A stretch of 34,985 nucleotides of DNA from contig CAIYVW010000031.1 of the NCBI GenBank assembly GCA_903929735.1, positions 1 through 34,985 on the forward strand. The letters run 5' to 3'. The notes below the pieces were generated by a model that was not told where the DNA came from, searched no databases, and saw only the letters and a list, made by a program, of their open reading frames with translations. The stretch comes from an uncultured bacterium. Lineage in GTDB: Bacteria > Patescibacteriota > Minisyncoccia > Phycocordibacterales > UBA9973. How positions within the stretch are numbered: position 1 is the first letter of the stretch; each line of letters begins with the position of its first letter. Of the stretch, positions 17,541-26,524 are shown in pieces. The position numbers and the translations under genes were made by a program.

Positions 17541-18810
17541 AATATTCTCTCATGGACAGTTGAGCTTCTATCTTTTTAATCAAATCCAATACCACAGAAA
17601 CCACGATTAGAAGAGCTGTTCCTCCGATAGCTAAAGCTGATATTCCAGTAATAGCTCTCATTATTAAAGGTAAAACTGCTATTAAACCTAAGAACACAGC
17701 TCCCATAGTAGTAATACGTGTAAGTATATGTTCTATGTAAGCTCTAGTAGCAGCGCCTGGTCTGATTCCAGGTATAAAAGCTCCATTCTTTTGTAAATTT
17801 TCTGCAAGTTGATTTGGGTCAAAAGTAACAGCTGTATAGAAATAAGTAAACAAGAAGACAAAAATAAAGTAGAACAATGAATACAACCAAGTATTACCAA
17901 CAAACCAAAGTAAACCATTAGAGATAGATACTAGTATATGATTACTCATACCTTTTAATGCATTACCTATAAGCTGAGGAAATAGCAGAATAGAAAGTGC
18001 AAAAATTATTGGAATTACTCCTGCCTGATTAACACGCAACGGAAGATATGTCTGTGTGCCACCAGCTATATGATCCCCTCTCACTTGTTTAGCGTAAGTT
18101 ACAGGAATAGGTCTTTCTGCTTCTGTCATTATTACTACTCCAGCTATAATTAAAACTCCTACAGCTAAGAATATTAAATAAACAGGTAAATTTGAAATAT
18201 TGAATGTAAAGATAAATTGAGAAATTTCTGTAGGTATTCTTGCTACAATTCCAGCAAAAATTATAAGAGAAATACCATTACCAATTCCAAACTCTGAAAC
18301 TAATTCTCCTATCCACATTATAAGCATAGAACCAGCTACTATTACAGAAAGGTTAGCAAACATGTTAAACATAGATAAACTACCTAATATTCCTTGCTTC
18401 TTTAATAAGAATAGAAGACCAAAACCTTGAATAACAGCGAGTGGGATTGTAATCATTCTACTTAATTGAGCGAATTTCTTACGTCCTATTTCACCATCTT
18501 CTTGATACATAGCCTTCAAACGAGGAGACATGATTGTCAAAAGCTGCATTATAATAGAAGAAGTAATATATGGACCAACTCCAAGCATTAATATAGAAAG
18601 AGTTGATAATCCACCTCCTGAAAACATATTCAAAACTCCTAGGAATTGATTATTATTTATAAAAGTCTGAAGTTTAAGAGAATCTATTCCTGGTATTGGA
18701 ATAGCAGATAAAAATCTGAAAACGACAAGAGCTCCAAGCACAAATAAGACACGAGATCTAAGTGCCTTATCTGTAAATATAACTCTTAACTTGTTAAAAA
18801 CAATTTCCAT
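17539..18810 (-). CDS. secY: Preprotein translocase subunit SecY
   Basis: FLSAIPIPGID, FSGGGLSTLSILMLGVGPYITSSIIMQLL, GNGISLIIFAGI, PLRVNQAGVIPIIFA. Confidence 0.97.
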   Translation of the reverse strand: MEIVFNKLRVIFTDKALRSRVLFVLGALVVFRFLSAIPIPGIDSLKLQTFINNNQFLGVLNMFSGGGLSTLSILMLGVGPYITSSIIMQLLTIMSPRLKAMYQEDGEIGRKKFAQLSRMITIPLAVIQGFGLLFLLKKQGILGSLSMFNMFANLSVIVAGSMLIMWIGELVSEFGIGNGISLIIFAGIVARIPTEISQFIFTFNISNLPVYLIFLAVGVLIIAGVVIMTEAERPIPVTYAKQVRGDHIAGGTQTYLPLRVNQAGVIPIIFALSILLFPQLIGNALKGMSNHILVSISNGLLWFVGNTWLYSLFYFIFVFLFTYFYTAVTFDPNQLAENLQKNGAFIPGIRPGAATRAYIEHILTRITTMGAVFLGLIAVLPLIMRAITGISALAIGGTALLIVVSVVLDLIKKIEAQLSMREY

Positions 18811-18812
18811 TT

Positions 18813-19241
18813 TTATTTAATAGTTCCACCAATTTTTTCTATTTTTTCTTTAGCAACCTTAGAAACAAGACAATCAACTATTGAAAGTTTAACAGTCAAT
18901 TCACCAGTTCCAAGAATTTTAACTACAGGTAATTTTCCTCCAACACGTCTTACTAGATTCTTTTCAAACAAAACAGTAGGACTTATAACAGATCCAGCCA
19001 CGAAAACATTTAAGGCCCCTACATTTATTGGTGAAGGTTTTGTATCAAAAGATGCAAAACGGTAACCACGAAGTTTAGGAATCTTCTTGATTATATCACG
19101 CATTTGTGGACGACGCTTGTTACCTGCACGAGCTGTTTGTCCTTTACCTCCACGTCCTGAAGTCTTACCACGAGTCCCCCCACGACCTACTAAACGTGAC
19201 TTTTTATTTGGATGTTCTCTTTTTAATGTGTGTAATTGCAT
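18813..19241 (-). CDS. rplO: 50S ribosomal protein L15
   Basis: MQLHTLKREHPNKKSRLVGRGGTRGKTSGRGGKGQTAR. Confidence 0.95.
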   Translation of the reverse strand: MQLHTLKREHPNKKSRLVGRGGTRGKTSGRGGKGQTARAGNKRRPQMRDIIKKIPKLRGYRFASFDTKPSPINVGALNVFVAGSVISPTVLFEKNLVRRVGGKLPVVKILGTGELTVKLSIVDCLVSKVAKEKIEKIGGTIK

Positions 19242-19250
19242 AAAATTTTA

Positions 19251-19907
19251 TTATTTAACTTCTTCACTTATTACTTTATCTTTTACCTCTGCTTCCTGTT
19301 CTGATATAAAAGGAGAAACCTTAGGTAGAGATGCTTGAGCTTTTAACATATAAAGAGTTTTGTAAGCTACTCTAGCATTGTTTAATTTATTCTTACTTCC
19401 TGAATGTAATTTAGCTGTTATATTCTTTAAGCCAGCTAAAATTAGCATATCACGAACTGTACTTCCTGCAACTAATCCTTTACCACGATTAGGCATCATC
19501 GTAAGCTTAGAAGCAGAAAACTTAGAGGAAACTTCATAAGGAATAGACATTTCTTTTGTAACTTTAATCTTGAACATATTCTTCTTTGCCTGACGAAGAG
19601 CCTTTGTAATTGCAATAGCTGTATCTCCTCCTTTACCAGTTCCAAGTCCTATCGAACCTTTTTTATCTCCTATAGCAAGTGCAACTGCGAAAGTCATACG
19701 ACGTCCTCCTGCAACAACACGAGTAACGCGACGAATAGATACCATCTTTTGATCAAATTCTGGTTTTGGTTTCTCAAAGAATGTTCTAGGCTTACGATCT
19801 CCACCTTCACGTCTTGGTCCACGATTATTACTATTAGCACCATAACTTCTATTGTTATTACTTGGGGCACTACTATTTGTATACTGTTTTGGTTTTGTTG
19901 TATCCAT
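19251..19907 (-). CDS. rpsE: 30S ribosomal protein S5 with N/G/R-rich N-terminal extension
   Basis: VSIRRVTRVVAGGRRMTFAVALAIGDKKGSIGLGTGKGGDTAIAITKALRQAKKNM. Confidence 0.95.
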   Translation of the reverse strand: MDTTKPKQYTNSSAPSNNNRSYGANSNNRGPRREGGDRKPRTFFEKPKPEFDQKMVSIRRVTRVVAGGRRMTFAVALAIGDKKGSIGLGTGKGGDTAIAITKALRQAKKNMFKIKVTKEMSIPYEVSSKFSASKLTMMPNRGKGLVAGSTVRDMLILAGLKNITAKLHSGSKNKLNNARVAYKTLYMLKAQASLPKVSPFISEQEAEVKDKVISEEVK

Positions 19908-19915
19908 ATAATTTA

Positions 19916-20260
19916 TTAAAACTTTAATCCTCCCTTACGAGCACTATCTGCTAGTGCTTTAATACGGCCAGTGTATTTAAATCCATTACGATCGAAAACA
20001 CAAGATTTAATCCCCTTTGTATTCGCAGCTTTAGCTATATTAGTACCAGTTAATATTGAACGTTCTGTTTTTGTACCAGTCTTACTTTCCATATCAGAAG
20101 CAGAAGCTATAGTCACTCCTAATTCATCATTTATCATTTGAGCGTATATATAGTTATTGGAGCGGAAAACAGAAAGACGAGGAGTCTCAGCTGTACCAAA
20201 AATCTTTGAACGAATCTTTTTCTTTAATCTTATTCTTTTTTCTAATTTTTTATTTGCCAT
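19916..20260 (-). CDS. rplR: 50S ribosomal protein L18
   Basis: PRLSVFRSNNYIYAQMINDELGVTIASAS; operon position. Confidence 0.93.
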   Translation of the reverse strand: MANKKLEKRIRLKKKIRSKIFGTAETPRLSVFRSNNYIYAQMINDELGVTIASASDMESKTGTKTERSILTGTNIAKAANTKGIKSCVFDRNGFKYTGRIKALADSARKGGLKF

Positions 20261-20280
20261 AATTTTTATTCTTAGTTAGA

Positions 20281-20817
20281 TTAAGCAGCTTTTTTACCTT
20301 GCTTACGACGAATAACTTCATCAGAATAACGGAAACCTTTACCTTTATATGGTTCTGGTTTTTTCATTGCTCTGACTGACGCTGTGAAAGATCCTACTAG
20401 CTCTTTATCTATCCCTGAAACTGTAATATTATTCTTTTCAGCTGTAACAGTGAGACCGGCAGGAATTTGTACTTTAACTGGATGTGAAAATCCTAAAGCA
20501 AGATTAAACATATTACCAGCTACTTCTGATTTAAAACCTACACCTTCTAGAATAAGCTTTTTTGTGTAACCTTCATTAACCCCAATTACCATATTCTTCA
20601 CATGTGAAGCATATGTACCCCATAGAGAATTAATAGAACGATCACCTTCCTTGTTTGGAGTAAAAGTTATTTCACTTCCATTTATATTTATTGTAACAGG
20701 TCCTGGAAAATTTCTAACTAAAGTACCCTTTGGTCCTTTAACTGTAAGAGTAGTACCAGAAAGATTTACTTCTGTATTTAGAGGAACTATAACTGTTTGT
20801 TTTCCTATACGTGACAT
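20281..20817 (-). CDS. rplF: 50S ribosomal protein L6
   Basis: MSRIGKQTVIVPLNTEVNLSGTTLTVKGPKGTL, PEPYKGKGFRYSDEVIRRKQGKKA. Confidence 0.96.
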   Translation of the reverse strand: MSRIGKQTVIVPLNTEVNLSGTTLTVKGPKGTLVRNFPGPVTININGSEITFTPNKEGDRSINSLWGTYASHVKNMVIGVNEGYTKKLILEGVGFKSEVAGNMFNLALGFSHPVKVQIPAGLTVTAEKNNITVSGIDKELVGSFTASVRAMKKPEPYKGKGFRYSDEVIRRKQGKKAA

Positions 20818-20829
20818 ATATTTAAATTA

Positions 20830-21216
20830 TTACCAAATTTTAAACAATACTTCTCCTCCGACCATTTCTTTACGTGCTTGCTTGTCTGTTAAAATACCTT
20901 TTGGTGTGGAAAGCACTGTTAAACCAGCACCAGTTCTTGTTGATTTTATATCTTTAACTCCTTTATATACACGGCGTGATGATTTTGAAACACGTTCTAC
21001 CCCTATAACTTTTGGCTCACCTTCTATGTAAACTAAGCCTAGTTCAAGAATTGGCATACCTTTCTTAGTTTTCTTTGAAACAGAAGATAAAAAACCTTCT
21101 TTAACTAAACATTCTGCTATAGAATGCTTAAGTTTAGAAAATGGGACAACAACAGATTCGCGTGATACGCGATTGCTGTTCTTCACCATATTCATCATGT
21201 TTGCTATTTGATCCAT
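20830..21216 (-). CDS. rpsH: 30S ribosomal protein S8
   Basis: MDQIANMMNMVKNSNRVSRESVVVPFSKLKHSIAECL; KGILTDKQARKEMVGGEVLFKIW. Confidence 0.95.
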   Translation of the reverse strand: MDQIANMMNMVKNSNRVSRESVVVPFSKLKHSIAECLVKEGFLSSVSKKTKKGMPILELGLVYIEGEPKVIGVERVSKSSRRVYKGVKDIKSTRTGAGLTVLSTPKGILTDKQARKEMVGGEVLFKIW

Positions 21217-21275
21217 AAATTGTTTATTTAAATTACTACTTGTACCTACCTTTTAGAAATTAATCTAAAATATGA

Positions 21276-21461
21276 CTACCAACTTGATTTGCGAACTCCA
21301 GGAAGCATACCTTCATTTGCTAGCTCACGAAAACAAATACGACATAGACCGAAGTCTCTCATATATGCATGTCCACGTGAACAACGAAAACAACGATTTG
21401 TTTCTCGTGTACTAAATTTTGACTTTTTTAAATGTCTTGCTGTTACTGATGTTTTTGCCAT
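21276..21461 (-). CDS. rpsN: 30S ribosomal protein S14, zinc-binding type
   Basis: [40 protein letters not shown] with two CxxC pairs. Confidence 0.95.
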   Translation of the reverse strand: MAKTSVTARHLKKSKFSTRETNRCFRCSRGHAYMRDFGLCRICFRELANEGMLPGVRKSSW

Positions 21462-21507
21462 AAATAATTATAATTAGCTTCTAGTAGCTGTAATAACACA
21501 CAACTAG

Positions 21508-21525
21508 CCTGCCTGCGCAGGCAGG
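21508..21525. repeat. Perfect 18-nt GC-rich palindrome in the rpsN leader
   Basis: CCTGCCTGCGCAGGCAGG. Confidence 0.9.
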
Positions 21526-21561
21526 TCATGAGATTGATATCTCGTTTATTTTCTTAAATGT

Positions 21562-21575
21562 TTCGGTCGACCGAA
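21562..21575. repeat. Perfect 14-nt palindrome in the rpsN leader
   Basis: TTCGGTCGACCGAA. Confidence 0.9.
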
Positions 21576-21616
21576 CCACTCAAGGAGACAAACGGATCTA
21601 AAACTCATGTAGACCC

Positions 21617-21645
21617 ATACTAGCAAATGAATGGAAGTATGTCAA
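21617..21645 (-). promoter_or_regulatory. Promoter for rpsN-rpsH-rplF... transcription unit
   Basis: Minus strand TTGACA (21640-21645), 17-nt spacer, extended -10 TGCTAGTAT. Confidence 0.8.
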
Positions 21646-21650
21646 ATTAA

Positions 21651-21678
21651 ATAGCCAGGTAACAAGTTACCTGGCTAT
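21651..21678 (-). terminator. Terminator of the receiver-like gene, directly upstream of the rpsN promoter
   Basis: ATAGCCAGGTAAC-AA-GTTACCTGGCTAT. Confidence 0.75.
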
Positions 21679-21695
21679 AAATTATGCAAAAACGT

Positions 21696-22121
21696 TCAAA
21701 GAACAAATTTCAATACTCTTTCTACGTCCGAACTGTATATTTCACCGAACTGGTGCTTCTTAATATATCCGTCTATGTAGTCAGATTTTTCCGGTTCATA
21801 TTGGGAAAAAATGTAAAATTTTGAATTTGGATTCATTCTTTTAACAATTTCTGCCAACATTTCACCAGTTTTTTGTGACTGATCAGACCCTTGTCCTACT
21901 ATATTCCTTGATCCAAATGATTTGTCTATAAAGACAGCACTTGATATTACTACAAGATTACAATCGGTAGGGATAAGATTAACTGCTTCTTCAAAAGATG
22001 AAGCATATATTACATCCCCAGCTAACTGAGGAAGTTCGAGATTTATTATATCTCTGAAAATGAGCCTCCACTGATCTACACTTTGTACAATCAGTACCTT
22101 TCTTTTTTCTTTCGTCTTCAT
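21696..22121 (-). CDS. Response-regulator receiver-like protein (degenerate, function unknown)
   Basis: MKTKEKRKVLIVQSVDQWRLIFRDIINLELPQLAGDVIYASSFEEAVNLIPTDCNLVVISSAV resembles a receiver fold; ATG at 22121 preferred, since the upstream start overlaps the promoter. Confidence 0.45.
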   Translation of the reverse strand: MKTKEKRKVLIVQSVDQWRLIFRDIINLELPQLAGDVIYASSFEEAVNLIPTDCNLVVISSAVFIDKSFGSRNIVGQGSDQSQKTGEMLAEIVKRMNPNSKFYIFSQYEPEKSDYIDGYIKKHQFGEIYSSDVERVLKFVL

Positions 22122-22178
22122 ATCTGAATTATTTAAATTAAATGATTTTTTCTTTACATTACAATTTAAAAAATATAT

Positions 22179-22195
22179 TGTCAATTTAATTGACT
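22179..22195. promoter_or_regulatory. Overlapping divergent promoters (shared -35 palindrome GTCAATTTAATTGAC)
   Basis: Minus TTGACA (22179-22184) with TAATGT at 22156-22161; plus TTGACT (22190-22195) with TTAGAT at 22212-22217. Confidence 0.6.
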
Positions 22196-22219
22196 TTTTT
22201 ATTAAAATTCATTAGATTG

Positions 22220-22501
22220 ATGCTAAATACAGCACTCCGCTGGTTAGGAGTAAATCAAAAAATTATGTCTTTAAAACCATTCCATGAATCGATAATCGAT
22301 TCTCTTGAAAGTGTCTTGAATGTACATCAGTTTAGAATATTGGCAAAATTAATCATGGAAACCAATATTCCTAAGGATCATGATAAAATAATGGAAGCCT
22401 TTATTATTTCGCACAGAGGAATAAGATTCCCTCTCGAAAGAGAATTAATTGAATCAGTTAAGGCTTCACTGGAAAGACAAAAGGAAGAGATAGGATTATA
22501 A
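22220..22501 (+). CDS. Small protein of unknown function
   Basis: MLNTALRWLGVNQKIMSLKPFHESIIDSLESVLNVHQFRILAKLIMETNIPKDHDKIMEAF...; own promoter and terminator; start could be ATG 22220 or 22265. Confidence 0.55.
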   Translation: MLNTALRWLGVNQKIMSLKPFHESIIDSLESVLNVHQFRILAKLIMETNIPKDHDKIMEAFIISHRGIRFPLERELIESVKASLERQKEEIGL

Positions 22502-22509
22502 TCCACAGA

Positions 22510-22544
22510 AAAAAGAGTACACCCATATAAAGTGTACTCTTTTT
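22510..22544 (+). terminator. Intrinsic terminator
   Basis: AAAAAGAGTACAC-ccatataaa-GTGTACTCTTTTT. Confidence 0.85.
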
Positions 22545-22602
22545 AATTTGTTTAAATTCAAATTAAAATACACTTAGAAGGGGTATTTTAAAGTATTTTT
22601 TA

Positions 22603-22629
22603 TTTCCCCAAAGCCTTGCTTTGGGGAAA
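22603..22629 (+). repeat. REP hairpin copy 1
   Basis: TTTCCCCAAAGC-CTT-GCTTTGGGGAAA, same core as hairpins around the RAYT gene; flanked by 16-bp direct repeats GGGGTATTTTAAAGTA (22580-22595, 22669-22684). Confidence 0.85.
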
Positions 22630-22688
22630 CCTTATATTATAAGCCTATATACAAAAATACCCCCTAATGGGGTATTTTAAAGTAATCC

Positions 22689-23228
22689 TTATTTCTTAAA
22701 TGGTATACCAATAAGATCAAAGAAGTCTGTTGCTTCAGCTTTATTCTTTGCTGATGTAACTAGAGTAATTCCCAATCCAAAAACATCTTTCAATTCTTCA
22801 TCACCTGTCTCAGGGAAAATAGTGTGTTCTTTAATACTCATAGTTAGATTACCAATGTTATCAACAATCTTTCTTTCAATACCACGGAAGTCTTTTGTAC
22901 GGGGGATAGCAACATTTATAAGCTTATCTAGGAATCCATACATACGAGCACCTCTTAAAGTTACAAGAACTCCAACTGGATCTCCAATTCTTATCTTAAA
23001 AGAAGCAATTGATTTCTTTGCTCCTCTTGTTGCAGGCTTTTGACCTGTAATTTTTGCAAGACGATCCATAACAAACTTATTACGATCTTTATCACGCTTA
23101 ATACCAGAACCAGTTCCGACTGATACAACTACCTTTTTTAAACGTGGGGCAGCCATAACATTCTTATAACCATACTTGGCTTTAAGTGTACTAAATGCTT
23201 TTTTTTCTTTTTGTTTTACTGTTTCCAT
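22689..23228 (-). CDS. rplE: 50S ribosomal protein L5
   Basis: APRLKKVVVSVGTGSGIKRD, ITGQKPATRGAKKSIASFKIRIGDPVGVLVTLRG. Confidence 0.95.
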   Translation of the reverse strand: METVKQKEKKAFSTLKAKYGYKNVMAAPRLKKVVVSVGTGSGIKRDKDRNKFVMDRLAKITGQKPATRGAKKSIASFKIRIGDPVGVLVTLRGARMYGFLDKLINVAIPRTKDFRGIERKIVDNIGNLTMSIKEHTIFPETGDEELKDVFGLGITLVTSAKNKAEATDFFDLIGIPFKK

Positions 23229-23237
23229 AAATTTATA

Positions 23238-23456
23238 TTAATCTCTTTTAGCAACATTTGATACATGAATAGGCATAGCGATCTCTAAGATTTGACTCTG
23301 TTCTCCTTGCTTACGAGCCTTATGAGCTTTCTTTCTTATATTTACTCCTTCAACAATAACCTTATTCAAAGATGGGATTGCTTTTACAACCTTTCCTTTT
23401 TTGCCTTTATTTGCTCCAGCAATAACTATTACATTGTCTCCTTTTTTTATTTTCAT
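23238..23456 (-). CDS. rplX: 50S ribosomal protein L24
   Basis: [44 protein letters not shown]. Confidence 0.95.
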   Translation of the reverse strand: MKIKKGDNVIVIAGANKGKKGKVVKAIPSLNKVIVEGVNIRKKAHKARKQGEQSQILEIAMPIHVSNVAKRD

Positions 23457-23460
23457 AGTA

Positions 23461-23832
23461 TTATATAACTTCTTGTGCTAATGAAATAATTTTCTGGTAG
23501 CCTTTTTCTGCAAGTTCACGAGGAATAGGTCCGAAAACACGTCCTCCCTTTGGATCCATTTTATCTTTTTCTAAAATTACAACAGCATTATCATCAAAAC
23601 GAATATAAGATCCATCTTTACGACGGAAAGCTTTAACAGTACGGACAACTACAGCCTGACAAACATCCTTCTTTTTTACAGCTTTACGAGGATCAGCAAC
23701 TTTAACTGATATAATAACTTTCTCCCCTATTGCTGCGTATCGCTTTTTTGAAGAGCCAAGTACCTTGAAAACCTTTCCGACTTTACCGCCGGCATTATCT
23801 GTTATAACTACTACTGTTCCATCTTGAATCAT
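23461..23832 (-). CDS. rplN: 50S ribosomal protein L14
   Basis: [25 protein letters not shown]...[19 protein letters not shown]. Confidence 0.96.
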   Translation of the reverse strand: MIQDGTVVVITDNAGGKVGKVFKVLGSSKKRYAAIGEKVIISVKVADPRKAVKKKDVCQAVVVRTVKAFRRKDGSYIRFDDNAVVILEKDKMDPKGGRVFGPIPRELAEKGYQKIISLAQEVI

Positions 23833-23837
23833 ATAAT

Positions 23838-24080
23838 TTAAATTACTTTAAAATGCTTATCTTTAGACATTGGCTTTGTCTCTTCTATTTCGACTCTGTC
23901 TCCTATTTTCTTAACATTGTTCTCATCATGAGCTTTATAGTTCTTTGTTTTCTTTATACGCTTGCCATACTTTTTATGCTCAACAAAACGTGATACTTCA
24001 ACAACAACAGTCTTATCCATTTTATCTGAAATAACTACCCCTTTAAGAACTTTATTTAATTTTTTAATTTTTGCTTCCAT
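23838..24080 (-). CDS. rpsQ: 30S ribosomal protein S17
   Basis: [42 protein letters not shown]. Confidence 0.94.
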   Translation of the reverse strand: MEAKIKKLNKVLKGVVISDKMDKTVVVEVSRFVEHKKYGKRIKKTKNYKAHDENNVKKIGDRVEIEETKPMSKDKHFKVI

Positions 24081-24084
24081 AATT

Positions 24085-24501
24085 TTATCTTGCTACTACT
24101 TTAGTTGAAACTGGTAATTTAGTTCCAGCTTTGCGGAGAGCCTCTTTGGCTATCGCAGGAGTAACTCCATCTACTTCAAATAATACTCGGCCTGGGCGAA
24201 CATCTAAACAGTATCCTTGTGGGTCTCCTTTTCCCTTTCCCATTCCTACCTCTGCAGGTTTTGCTGTGAATGGTCTATCAGGGAAAACACGAATCCACAT
24301 ACGTCCTGTTTTTCCGATTGTTCTTGAAGTTACTTTACGAGCAGATTCTAGTTGATTTGAACGAATACGTCCACCTGAAATTGCTTTTAAACCAAAGGAT
24401 CCGAAAGCAACAGTAATACCACGAGTATCAGGTGTGACTTTAGTCATATCTGTTCTACCTGTTTGCCATTTTCTAAATTTTACTTTTTTGGGTGTTAACA
24501 T
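24085..24501 (-). CDS. rplP: 50S ribosomal protein L16
   Basis: [16 protein letters not shown]...[23 protein letters not shown]. Confidence 0.96.
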   Translation of the reverse strand: MLTPKKVKFRKWQTGRTDMTKVTPDTRGITVAFGSFGLKAISGGRIRSNQLESARKVTSRTIGKTGRMWIRVFPDRPFTAKPAEVGMGKGKGDPQGYCLDVRPGRVLFEVDGVTPAIAKEALRKAGTKLPVSTKVVAR

Positions 24502-24509
24502 AAAAATTC

Positions 24510-25172
24510 TTATTTTTTGATATCATTAAAAACTTCTCCACGATAAATCCAAACTTTGATTCCAATATCTCCATAACTCATATGAGCTTTCTCACGAGCA
24601 AAATCAACATCAGCACGGAAAGTCTGTAGAGGAATAGAACCACGTTTTATTTGTTCACTACGAGCTATTTCAGCTCCTCCTAATCGTCCACCCAAGTATA
24701 TACGTGCTCCTTTTACTCCACGAGCAGACATTACTTTCTCTATTGTTTGTTTCATAACACGACGGAAAGGAAGACGCTTTTCTAATCCTTCAGCTATCAT
24801 ACATCCAACAATGGCAGCATCTGCATCAGGATTTGTAACCTCTACTATATCAAGCTTGAAATCTTCAGGAATTATAACTCCTCTTTTTTTCATTGTAGTA
24901 ACTAAATCTGCTTTAAGCTTAGTAGCTCCGTCTCCTCCACGACCGATAATCATACCAGGACGTGATGTATATATCATAACCTTTGTAGCTTTTGCACTTC
25001 TTTCTATTTCTACTCTAGATACATAAAAACCACGCAACTTTTTAACAAGAAATTCACGAACAGTGACGTCACTTTTAAGTAAATCTTTATATTTTTTATC
25101 AGCAAACCAGCGTGATTTCCAATCACGGAGTGTTACTAATCTATGTGCGTATGGATGGACAACTTTTGACAT
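24510..25172 (-). CDS. rpsC: 30S ribosomal protein S3
   Basis: RPGMIIGRGGDGATKLKADL KH domain; GRLGGAEIARSEQIKRGSIPLQTFRADVDFA. Confidence 0.96.
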   Translation of the reverse strand: MSKVVHPYAHRLVTLRDWKSRWFADKKYKDLLKSDVTVREFLVKKLRGFYVSRVEIERSAKATKVMIYTSRPGMIIGRGGDGATKLKADLVTTMKKRGVIIPEDFKLDIVEVTNPDADAAIVGCMIAEGLEKRLPFRRVMKQTIEKVMSARGVKGARIYLGGRLGGAEIARSEQIKRGSIPLQTFRADVDFAREKAHMSYGDIGIKVWIYRGEVFNDIKK

Positions 25173-25185
25173 ATAAAATTAAGAT

Positions 25186-25608
25186 TTAAGCTTTTGTTTC
25201 TTTGTTTTTAGTTATTTTCGACTTCTTTACTACTTCTTTTTCTTTCTTTTCTGTTTTTTCTTTCTTTATTTTTTTAACTTCTGCATTTACTTCTTTTAAG
25301 GTAAGTACAACATGACTTGTGCGCTTATTAATACGTGATGCCGAACCACGAGCACGAGGCATACTACGTTTTAACACTATACCTTTATTAACCGTTACGT
25401 TTTCTAGTATAAGATTCTCTACATTTATTCCTGCTTGTTTAGCATTAGCAACTGCTGAAGCTAATAACTTCTCTATAGGATCTGACGCTCTCTTTGATAG
25501 ATTCTTAAGTTGCGTAAAAGCCTCGGAAACCCTTTTCCCTTTGATTAAGTCTGCTACAAGGCGAACCTTGCGGGGAGACTGTCTATAATTTTTTAAAAAT
25601 GCTTTCAT
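25186..25608 (-). CDS. rplV: 50S ribosomal protein L22 with Lys-rich C-terminal tail
   Basis: KNYRQSPRKVRLVADLIKGKRVSEAFTQLKNLSKRASDPIEKLLASAVANAK. Confidence 0.95.
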   Translation of the reverse strand: MKAFLKNYRQSPRKVRLVADLIKGKRVSEAFTQLKNLSKRASDPIEKLLASAVANAKQAGINVENLILENVTVNKGIVLKRSMPRARGSASRINKRTSHVVLTLKEVNAEVKKIKKEKTEKKEKEVVKKSKITKNKETKA

Positions 25609-25618
25609 AATAAATTAA

Positions 25619-25969
25619 TTATTTCTTTTTAGTATCTGTTGTGGCCTTGGCTGACTTTGCTGCTGTAATCTCTGCTTCTTTCTTCTTCGCTTCTAATTCT
25701 TTCTGCATTTTACCTCCATGTCTGACGAACTTACGTGTTAGTGAGAATTCTCCAAGTCTGTGACCTACCATATCTTCACTTACAAGCACTTCTACGTGAA
25801 CCTTTCCATTATGAACTCCAAACACGAATCCTACCATTTCTGGTGAAATCACGCATGCACGTGACCAAGTCTTAATAACACCTGTTTCTAGAGGTTTCTT
25901 TCCGGCAATCTTTTTTAAAAGCCTTTCATCTACATATGGTCCTTTTTTAAGTGATCTTGTCATATACAA
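25619..25969 (-). CDS. rpsS: 30S ribosomal protein S19 with C-terminal extension
   Basis: [18 protein letters not shown]...[36 protein letters not shown]. Confidence 0.96.
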   Translation of the reverse strand: MYMTRSLKKGPYVDERLLKKIAGKKPLETGVIKTWSRACVISPEMVGFVFGVHNGKVHVEVLVSEDMVGHRLGEFSLTRKFVRHGGKMQKELEAKKKEAEITAAKSAKATTDTKKK

Positions 25970-26000
25970 TATAAATAAGCTCTATTGAGCTCGTTGGTTC

Positions 26001-26028
26001 ATACTAGCAAATTTAAAAATAATGTCAA
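26001..26028 (-). promoter_or_regulatory. Promoter for rpsS-rplV-rpsC... transcription unit
   Basis: Minus strand TTGACA, 16-nt spacer, TGCTAGTAT; near-identical to the tuf promoter. Confidence 0.8.
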
Positions 26029-26031
26029 CTG

Positions 26032-26064
26032 TTACTAATTATATACTCCAAATATAATTAGTAA
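26032..26064 (-). terminator. AT-rich hairpin after dgkA, just upstream of the rpsS promoter
   Basis: TTACTAATTATAT-actccaa-ATATAATTAGTAA. Confidence 0.5.
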
Positions 26065-26068
26065 AACT

Positions 26069-26476
26069 TTAAATTAAAATCATTATCTTAGGTAAAAATA
26101 TAATTAAGCCAACTATAATAGAAATAATAGCTGAAATAAGAACAGCACCAGCAGCTACATCTTTAGTATCTCTTGCATACGGATGATAATTAGGACTTGT
26201 AAGGTCTATGTCTATTTCAATAGCTGTATTAAAAGCCTCAGATACCATAACAAATCCAATTGATAATGTAATCAAAACCCATTCAATTGGTGATATTTTC
26301 AGTATATATCCTAATATAATCACAATTATTGAAAAGAAAATATGAACCCAAAAATTATGAGTACTTTTTACTAAAACACAAATACCACGGAAAGCATGAG
26401 TAAAACTTTCAGCACGGGCTACAATAGAAAACCTCTTTTTTTCAGATATTTTTTCCATTTGTCTATTATACAACAA
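26069..26476 (-). CDS. dgkA: Prokaryotic diacylglycerol/undecaprenol kinase family protein
   Basis: SFTHAFRGICVLVKSTHNFWVHIFFS...SEAFNTAIEIDID...YARDTKDVAAGAVLISAI. Confidence 0.9.
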   Translation of the reverse strand: MLYNRQMEKISEKKRFSIVARAESFTHAFRGICVLVKSTHNFWVHIFFSIIVIILGYILKISPIEWVLITLSIGFVMVSEAFNTAIEIDIDLTSPNYHPYARDTKDVAAGAVLISAIISIIVGLIIFLPKIMILI

Positions 26477-26524
26477 AAAATACCCTTTCGGGTATTTTTT
26501 TTGATAGAGATTTTAAATTATTTA
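26471..26524. repeat. Direct repeat copy 1 (terminator-containing, about 52 bp)
   Basis: CAACAAAAAATACCCTTTCGGGTATTTTTTTTGATAGAGATTTTAAATTATTTA; near-identical to 27964-28016. Confidence 0.85.
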
